Positions 59,501 to 64,000 of a DNA stretch of 64,000 nucleotides are shown one piece after another (the first letter of the stretch is position 1; every line of letters begins with the position of its first letter). Under the pieces are notes generated by a model that was not told the DNA's origin, ran no database searches, and worked only from the letters and a program-made list of their open reading frames with translations. Origin of the DNA: Nocardioides turkmenicus (GTDB lineage: Bacteria; Actinomycetota; Actinomycetes; Propionibacteriales; Nocardioidaceae); NCBI RefSeq assembly GCF_011045035.1, contig NZ_JAALAA010000003.1, positions 124,001-188,000 of the forward strand. The letters run 5' to 3'. The translations under genes were made by a program, and so were the position numbers.

Positions 59501-59964
59501 AGGGCAACGTCGACGAGACCACGCCGTCGATCGCCGTCGACCTGGCCGGTGGCACGCACACGGTGACGCGGGTCAACGTGAGCGCCTACCTCTCCCCCGC
59601 CACCGAGACGGACGCCGACTCGGGCTCGCGCTTCACCGCCCTGCGCAAGTTCGCACTCGAGGCGTGCGTCTCCGGGTGCAACACCGCCGGTGCGGTCTGG
59701 AAGCGCTTCTACACCTCGGCCGACGACGCCTTCCCCGGAAAGCGCCCGAGGCCGGTCGCGCCCAACCTCAACCTGCGTTCCTTCGACGTCCCCGACACCG
59801 CCGCTGCCGCGGTACGTCTGGTGGCGCTGGAGAACCAGTGCACGGGCTACGCCGGCTACGCCGGCGAGCAGGACGCCGACCCGACCACCACGACCGACTG
59901 CAAGGCCGGGTCGGACCGAGGGACGATCGTCCACGCTGCTGAGCTGCAGGTCTTCGGTCAGTGA
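56545..59964 (+). CDS. Secreted M36-family (fungalysin-like) metalloprotease
   Basis: A protein of about 1139 residues. A signal peptide ends near PVSGAAL (about 38), then an FTP-type propeptide to about 270. The catalytic domain has the zinc motif HEYTH at His648-His652 and the third ligand Glu676 in GESWSD. A PPC-like segment sits within the propeptide/catalytic junction (about 310-410), and the C-terminal third ends in a discoidin-like domain (about 950-1130, ARGATVIASTDGSRNPDALIDG in parts). It degrades proteins outside the cell. ATG at 56545; an upstream in-frame TTG is less likely. Confidence 0.9.
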   Translation: MTDIRSSRTRVSLGAALSLALGAFVLATPVSGAALSTTDDTANTKADLARSGGLLGHEADAGLDVRDRVLPTSTQESAAKALDAVDIRWNAHGTPTSLITDDGVLAAAGSSDPVAAARGFLADNAAVFGLTAAQMGDLELVSDQKLAGGGGHAVLFRQTYDGLSAATEGLVTVGVADGDITYVSSSLSKVTGTPAKAELSPTEAWLKAAASAGRPVAASKVGEIVTDAAEKLTDWTKLTVPGLATEQLVRLRAFPVPGEGVRPVFQATVVDSAAATLLGQTVLVDAVTGKVLWRHDNVDHENDVEGPFTGTALGACGPKHTFEITDDKTRTIAAVAVGLPTDDFTVKLFAPDGKLLVEGDLLTSPETATYTAEKIDPGTYAVQVCPFDDSLLVGSYTVTVASSDAGAETSDLPGSNPRWSYFPGTPDAASTGGDAVPTNDVIACWTKVAECTGPELKSLANAGPWDTLLNTTVGVPSLTTIGNNANTHEGWLSPIGPVGLAQAPVSPVRDYTGTFTDAWNNSQCSPTTLVPGGNDVNYVVGNLFASHNRMHDWSYFLGFTEENYNLQTDNLARGGRSGDAEVGNAQAAALDSQVVEQTGILTGRNNANQLTLMDGVPGITNQYLFQPAAGAFYAPCTDGSLDFGIVGHEYTHAISNRMVGGPDDGLTSDQGGAMGESWSDLAAAEHMFAHDLYNGGSPWAVGSYATGNTDTAIRNFAIDKNPLNFSDVGYDSTGPQVHADGEIWNGTMWSVRQALVDKYDATYPYADKALQRRCSVGTTTASPLAADKCPGNRRWIQLVFDSFLLQQGATSMLDARDAFLAADQMRFGGANRQVIADAFARRGMGRYATTTADDHEPTPSFASPASRNVKVTFSAPAGTPGKVYVGRFEARATPIADTLVDTAMGSVAHFVPGTYEFLYVTKTGGAQRKTVTISPAEITKTVSFATSTNLAAAARGATVIASTDGSRNPDALIDGTESTNWGGVTEGNVDETTPSIAVDLAGGTHTVTRVNVSAYLSPATETDADSGSRFTALRKFALEACVSGCNTAGAVWKRFYTSADDAFPGKRPRPVAPNLNLRSFDVPDTAAAAVRLVALENQCTGYAGYAGEQDADPTTTTDCKAGSDRGTIVHAAELQVFGQ

Positions 59965-59970
59965 GTCCGT

Positions 59971-60007
59971 AGGCGTCTCGGTGTCCTGGGGTGGCACCGA
60001 GGCGCCT
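59971..60007 (+). terminator. Hairpin terminator after the M36 protease
   Basis: AGGCGTCTCGGTG pairs with CACCGAGGCGCCT (13 bp, one G-U), 11-base loop, then TTTC. It begins 6 bases past the stop codon. Confidence 0.85.
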
Positions 60008-60051
60008 TTCGGGTCTTACGCGGCCCTTCGTTGAACCGTATCTCGAAGGCT

Positions 60052-60237
60052 GGTGGCCGCCGACCCGTTACGGAGGGTGTTCTCGCCTGACCCCGGAGTC
60101 AAGGCGATGTATCGAGCTTGTCGAGATGACGGCCTTCGGCCGCCGGCTTCGCCGGCCGCTTACGCGGTCCTTGACACCGGGCTCCGCCGAGAAGATTTGG
60201 CTGGCTATCGGGTCGGCGGCGGCAGTTCGGCGCAGCA
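60052..60237. repeat. Inverted repeat, left copy, flanking the DUF222/HNH gene
   Basis: This stretch matches the reverse complement of 61746-61907 over nearly its whole length, from GGCCGCCGACCCGTT to GGCGCAGCA, apart from scattered changes and a 24-base insert at 60105-60128 that contains TATCGAGCTTGTCGAGAT. Its core folds as a long stem (about 60080-60104 with 60167-60193) over small TTC-loop hairpins (GGCCTTCGGCC, GCCGGCTTCGCCGGC). Confidence 0.85.
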
Positions 60238-60324
60238 AGATTTGGCTTCGGTACGGGCTTGGGGACCCGGCCAGCGCTCCGGGCAGGCAGACGAGCTCCC
60301 CTGGGCTTTTACTAGACGATGACA

Positions 60325-60345
60325 CCTTGTGAAGGATTCACAAGG
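60325..60345 (-). terminator. Hairpin at the 3' end of the DUF222/HNH gene
   Basis: CCTTGTGAA and TTCACAAGG form a perfect 9-bp stem with a GGA loop, 15 bases past the gene's stop. Confidence 0.65.
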
Positions 60346-60360
60346 GACGAGGCAGTGCCC

Positions 60361-61623
60361 TCAGGTGCGTCGGGTGAACCGGATCCGGCCGTCCGGGAGT
60401 CGCTCATAGCCGTATTTGGGGTCGTGGATCCGACGATGGTCACTGCCACACAACAGGACCATGTTGGCGAGGTCGGTTCTTCCGCCTTCGGACCACGGTT
60501 TCAGGTGATGGGCTTCGGTCCATGCGGCTGGGGCGTCGCAGTCTTCGGCTTGGCAGCACCTGTCGCGTAGCCGGAGTGCGCGGTGTTGGATCGGATGCGC
60601 CAACCGCGCGGTCCTGCCGAAGTCGAGGATCTCAGAGTCGGTGCCCAGCACCAACGGGACGAGGTCGGCATTGCAGGCCATCCGGCGGGCCTCGGCGGCG
60701 GTGATCTGATCACCGTCGAACCCCAACGCTGCGGTGCCGAGGTCAGCACGCAGCTGATCGAGGGTCATGGTGATGAACACCGTGGTGCCATGCCCACCAT
60801 GCCGCGGGAGCTGGTCGACGTCGTAGGTCTCGACCACCCGGGCGAACGCCTGCCCCAACAACCGGTCATACGGCGCCTTGACACCCCGGTCCTGAGCCGA
60901 GAGCTTCCGCGGCTGGGCCAGCGAGTCCAGGATCGTGCGGAGCCGAACGCCGACGGCACGGGACACCCGGACGTGGATGTCGACGGTCCCGTCGCCGTTG
61001 TCCCGCGACTGGAAGAACGTACGCCGCTGCGCCCGCTCCTCCTCCCGCTGCAACGCCTTCGCCTCAACGGCCTCGAACCGCTCGGGGTCGATCTCGGCGA
61101 GAATCCGCTTCCCGACGATCTTGAGCTCGTTCGCCGTCAGCCGGGTCGCGTAGTCGACCAGCAGCTTCTCGGCCAAGACCAGGTCTTCGCTGCTGGCGGC
61201 GGGATCGGCCTCGATCGCATCCAGGGCCTTGGTGATCACCCGGGCCTTGTCTTGGGACACCATCCCCTCGGCCAGACCGGCGGCCACGAGGTCGTACTTC
61301 GCGACCCCGGCCGCCAGCTTGACCTGCGAACGCGCGACCGCCTTGTCGACCAGCAGGTCGGTTCGCAACCATCCCGAGGCGTCCTTGGCGCCGGTCTCCT
61401 CGGCGATATCGCCGGCAACAGCAAGGACCCGGAGCTTCAACGCCGCCTGCTGGGCCTGCAACTTCTCGAGCCGCTCGAGCAGGTCCTTCTTCTGCTCGAT
61501 CCGCCAATACGCCGGATCGGTCGACAGCAGCTCTTGAACGGAGGATTCGATGGCGGTCAGGGCAGCGTCGACCATGTCGCCAGGGCTGGTGCCCCAGTGG
61601 TCGATCCCGCTCCCGAGACTCAT
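60361..61623 (-). CDS. DUF222 / HNH endonuclease-domain protein (13E12 repeat family)
   Basis: A 420-residue protein: a helical DUF222 domain (about 15-330) and a C-terminal HNH nuclease domain with zinc cysteines and the catalytic segment EAHHLKPWSEGGRTDLANMV, then LCGSDHRRIHD. This is the 13E12-repeat family of mycobacteria and relatives, present in many copies and suspected to be mobile or homing-like. It sits between inverted repeats (60052-60237 and 61746-61907). Function is unproven. ATG at 61623. Confidence 0.9.
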   Translation of the reverse strand: MSLGSGIDHWGTSPGDMVDAALTAIESSVQELLSTDPAYWRIEQKKDLLERLEKLQAQQAALKLRVLAVAGDIAEETGAKDASGWLRTDLLVDKAVARSQVKLAAGVAKYDLVAAGLAEGMVSQDKARVITKALDAIEADPAASSEDLVLAEKLLVDYATRLTANELKIVGKRILAEIDPERFEAVEAKALQREEERAQRRTFFQSRDNGDGTVDIHVRVSRAVGVRLRTILDSLAQPRKLSAQDRGVKAPYDRLLGQAFARVVETYDVDQLPRHGGHGTTVFITMTLDQLRADLGTAALGFDGDQITAAEARRMACNADLVPLVLGTDSEILDFGRTARLAHPIQHRALRLRDRCCQAEDCDAPAAWTEAHHLKPWSEGGRTDLANMVLLCGSDHRRIHDPKYGYERLPDGRIRFTRRT

Positions 61624-61704
61624 CGCTTCCCGCCTTCAAGGGGTGTGCTGCGATAGCCCCAATTCTACTCCGGAACCACCCCCGGGAGAACCTATTTCCC
61701 CAGG

Positions 61705-63105
61705 TCAACCCCAACTTTCGCGGCCAGCGAACGACCCTCTTCTGCTGCGCCACACCCGGGCCGCCGCCCCGATAGCCAGCCAAGTTTTTTCTCGCCGGAC
61801 CCCGGTGTCAAGGACCGCGAAGCGGCCGGCGAAGCCGGCGGCCGAAGGCCGTCCTTTACTCCGGGGTCCGGCGAGAACACCCTCGAGAACGGGTCGGCGG
61901 CCCACCCCAACCCCGAAGACCATGTCACCGCTCGTCCAAAGACGCCAACGCAACCCCAGCAAGCCCCCAGCCACCAAAACCGCCCCAGCCAAAACCCAGT
62001 ACAACGCGTCATACCCACCCAGAACAGAAGCAACCCCAGCCCCCAACGCCGGAGCAAGCGCCCCAGCAACCCCCGCAGGCGCCGAGTAGACCCCGTTGAG
62101 CGCCGCGTACCTCTCCGGCCCCCACACATCACTGACAACCGTGGCCGAGATGAGCGTGTAGAGCCCGCGGGCGGTCCCGGTGAGCACCGAAACGAGGATC
62201 ATCACCCAGCCCACCGCAGGCAGTAATGGCAGCAGCACGACAGAAGCCGCGAACCACAGCACTCCCCCGATCATCCGGGCCCGGACACCGAAACGCCAGG
62301 CCAGCATCGGGTAGAACGCACGACCGGCGACCTGCCCGGCGCCGCCGAGCCCGAGCGCCCAGGCGGCCGTGGTCGGGCTCAGTCCGTGCTCGACGAGGAA
62401 CGGCACGAGGTGCACGATCGAGGCGAACACGACCATCGTGACCAGCGTCCCCGCGAGCGTGAGCAGGACGAACCGGCGACTCCGCAGCACGTCCCGGTCC
62501 CGTACCGGACGACCGTCCTTGACCGGAGCAGCCGGCTCCCAGGTCAGATCGAGCACGAGGATGCTCGGCACGAGCGTCAGCACGACGAAGATCCCCGCCA
62601 GGATGACGTATGTCCATCGCCACTCCACCCACCCCGCCAGCGCATCGGTGAGCGGGGCGAAGATCGTCGAGGCGAACCCGCCGGCGAGGGTGAGGGTCGT
62701 GATCGCATCCACGCGCCGCGACCCGAACCACTGCGTCAGCGCCGCGAACGCCGGCGGGTAGAACGTCCCCGCGGTCGCGAGCCCGACCAGCAGCCAGCCC
62801 AGAGCGAAGATCCAGTACGTCGGCGCAGCAGCGACCACCAGCAGCGACAGCGTCCCCAGCAGACTGGCGCCCGCCATCACCCACCGCGGACCGAAGCGCT
62901 GGACGACCCGCCCCACCGGGATGCCCGCGACCGCCCCCACGAGCGTGCCCGCCGAGAACGCGGTGGTGATCGCGGCCGCCGACCACCCGGTGGCGTCGAC
63001 GATCCGCGGCTGCAGCACGGTGAAGGCGTAGTAGAGGACGCCGTAGGCGGCCGTGACGGTGACGCAGAGCGTCACCAGCACCCCGAGAAGCGGCCGACGA
63101 CCCAT
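61705..63105 (-). CDS. MFS transporter with a repeat-derived C-terminal tail
   Basis: A 466-residue protein. Residues 1-390 are a normal 12-helix MFS carrier of the monocarboxylate/oxalate-formate type (GIPVGRVVQRFGPRWVM, GLATAGTFYPPAFAALTQWF, SATVVSDVWGPERYAALNGVYS in parts). Residues about 391-466 (61708-61935) are not MFS-like: they are mostly the in-frame reading of the right inverted repeat, and the stop lies beyond the repeat. The native end was probably near residue 390-400. ATG at 63105 is 4 bases after the sigma-factor stop, so the two are likely one operon. Confidence 0.82.
   Translation of the reverse strand: MGRRPLLGVLVTLCVTVTAAYGVLYYAFTVLQPRIVDATGWSAAAITTAFSAGTLVGAVAGIPVGRVVQRFGPRWVMAGASLLGTLSLLVVAAAPTYWIFALGWLLVGLATAGTFYPPAFAALTQWFGSRRVDAITTLTLAGGFASTIFAPLTDALAGWVEWRWTYVILAGIFVVLTLVPSILVLDLTWEPAAPVKDGRPVRDRDVLRSRRFVLLTLAGTLVTMVVFASIVHLVPFLVEHGLSPTTAAWALGLGGAGQVAGRAFYPMLAWRFGVRARMIGGVLWFAASVVLLPLLPAVGWVMILVSVLTGTARGLYTLISATVVSDVWGPERYAALNGVYSAPAGVAGALAPALGAGVASVLGGYDALYWVLAGAVLVAGGLLGLRWRLWTSGDMVFGVGVGRRPVLEGVLAGPRSKGRPSAAGFAGRFAVLDTGVRREKTWLAIGAAARVWRSRRGSFAGRESWG
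61746..61907. repeat. Inverted repeat, right copy, inside the MFS 3' end
   Basis: Reverse-complement match of 60052-60237. It contains 27-base arms at 61789-61815 and 61851-61877 that pair at 25 of 27 positions. They enclose three adjacent mini-hairpins with GAA loops: CGCGAAGCG (61816-61824), GCCGGCGAAGCCGGC (61825-61839) and GGCCGAAGGCC (61840-61850). The whole can fold as a cross-like structure. Confidence 0.85.
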
Positions 63106-63109
63106 CCAG

Positions 63110-64000
63110 TCAGCGTTCCAGGCGGATCTGCTCGACGACGCCGCTGAGCTTGGACGGGTTGCGGACGTAGTAGAGCCCGGTGACCAGGCCGTCCTCGACG
63201 TGGAGCGTGACGACGCCGTCGACCACCTCGTCGAAGTAGACCAGCATCCCGGGAGCGCTGTTGACGTCGGCCAGCTCGAACCTCGGGATGCCGTACTTCG
63301 TCGCCAGGCCCTCGAAGAACCGCAGCACCTTCTCGGCGCCGTGGATCGGCTTGCGGGCCGCCTGGACCACACCGCCACCATCGGAGAAGAGCACGACGTC
63401 CGGCGCCAGCACGTCCAGCAGCGACTGCAGGTCGCCGCCGGTCGCGGCGTCGCGGAACCGCTCCAGAGCGTGACGCGCCTCGGCCGCCGAGACCGACTCC
63501 CGCGGCCGACGCTCGGCGACGTGGTCGCGTGCCCGGTGGGCGATCTGCCGCACCGCGGCCGGCGACTTGTCGACCGCGGCCGCGATCTCGTCGTAGCCCA
63601 GCGCGAAGACCTCGCGCAGCACGAAGACCGCCCGCTCCGTCGGTGAGAGCGTCTCCAGCACCAGCAGCACCGCGGTCGAGAGCGAGTCGGCGAGCTCGAC
63701 GTCCTCGGCGACGTCGGGCGAGGTCAGCAGCGGCTCGGGCAGCCACGGACCGACGTACGTCTCCTTGCGGCGCGACAGCGTCCGGATGCGGTTGAGCGCG
63801 AGCCGGGTCGTGATCCGCACCAGGTAGGCGCGCTGGTCGCGCACCTCCTCCAGCGGCACCTCGGCCCACCGCAGCCACGTCTCCTGCAGCACGTCCTCGG
63901 CGTCGGCGGCCGAGCCGAGCATCTCGTAGGCGACGGTGAAGAGGAGGTTGCGGTGGGCCACGAAGGCCTCGGTCGCGGCGTCCGCGGCCGACCCGTGCGA
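63110..64000 (-). CDS. SigJ-type ECF sigma factor with SnoaL-like domain (5' end outside window)
   Basis: The frame is open to the window edge, and the upstream residues (TEAFVAHRNLLF) continue the sigma-2 region, so the true start lies outside. Visible: sigma-2 (AYEMLGSAADAEDVLQETWLRW), sigma-4 (LSPTERAVFVLREVFALGYDEIAAAVDKS in two parts), then a C-terminal NTF2/SnoaL-like domain (about 180-290), the mark of the SigJ/ECF41 group whose extra domain controls activity. ECF41 genes often sit beside a redox gene; here the next gene is an MFS carrier instead. Confidence 0.92.
   Translation of the reverse strand, partial: SHGSAADAATEAFVAHRNLLFTVAYEMLGSAADAEDVLQETWLRWAEVPLEEVRDQRAYLVRITTRLALNRIRTLSRRKETYVGPWLPEPLLTSPDVAEDVELADSLSTAVLLVLETLSPTERAVFVLREVFALGYDEIAAAVDKSPAAVRQIAHRARDHVAERRPRESVSAAEARHALERFRDAATGGDLQSLLDVLAPDVVLFSDGGGVVQAARKPIHGAEKVLRFFEGLATKYGIPRFELADVNSAPGMLVYFDEVVDGVVTLHVEDGLVTGLYYVRNPSKLSGVVEQIRLER

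Larger units (their letters stand above)
59965..60360. other. 396-base region without gene: terminators and repeat
   Basis: No gene seen. It holds the M36 terminator (59971-60007), the left copy of an inverted repeat (60052-60237), about 85 bases of plain sequence, and a hairpin (60325-60345) at the 3' end of the DUF222 gene. Confidence 0.75.

Overview
The window is high-GC actinobacterial chromosome. Codon use, GTG/TTG starts, a RsfS-NadD-ProA neighbourhood like that of Mycobacterium, and a DUF222/HNH (13E12-type) repeat element suggest a Nocardioides-like member of the Propionibacteriales. This placement is inferred from gene content; there is no rRNA in the window.

Region 1 (about 1.7-29.7 kb) reads as one catabolic island that takes glycine betaine to pyruvate and handles the one-carbon units released. 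A BCCT transporter imports betaine. A Rieske oxygenase/reductase pair (GbcA/GbcB-like) removes the first methyl group as formaldehyde, which FdhA oxidises to formate. A folate-linked dimethylglycine dehydrogenase and heterotetrameric sarcosine oxidase (SoxBDAG) move the next two methyls onto tetrahydrofolate. GlyA and SdaA convert glycine to serine to pyruvate. FolD, an MTHFR-like protein and PurU process methylene-THF; a molybdopterin oxidoreductase may oxidise formate; RidA may remove enamine by-products. The 10-gene operon glyA-soxBDAG-sdaA-folD-folP-MTHFR-folC, together with a pabB gene, also carries folate biosynthesis steps, as if the island builds its own carrier. Two closely related GntR regulators lie in the island. 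Five copies of a 14-bp palindrome-like site (consensus ACTGATATATCAGT) sit at its promoters and are the likely operators. An IclR regulator probably serves gbcA and fdhA.

Region 2 (29.8-34.5 kb) holds a secreted multidomain PQQ-type sugar dehydrogenase and a Tat-exported sugar isomerase-like protein, with a palindromic operator candidate upstream. Region 3 (34.9-47.0 kb) looks like a cell-surface or exopolysaccharide locus: two clan GH-A-like glycoside hydrolases (one with Gln where the nucleophile Glu is expected), a fused double GT4 glycosyltransferase, a Wzx-like flippase, a large polytopic membrane protein, a condensation/acyltransferase-like protein, a GT2 and a Tat-type esterase.

Region 4 (47.2-59.97 kb) is mainly housekeeping: tRNA-Ala(GGC), a phosphatase in the GpgP position, rsfS, nadD, a 53-residue membrane protein, proA, a membrane protein, an APH-like kinase, a secreted PLD-like protein, etfA/etfB, an enoyl-CoA hydratase and a large secreted M36 metalloprotease. 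Region 5 (60.0-64 kb) has a DUF222/HNH endonuclease gene between inverted repeats. One repeat is read in frame as the C-terminal tail of a neighbouring MFS transporter, which follows a SigJ-type sigma factor cut by the window end.

No CRISPR array, prophage, integrase or rRNA was seen.
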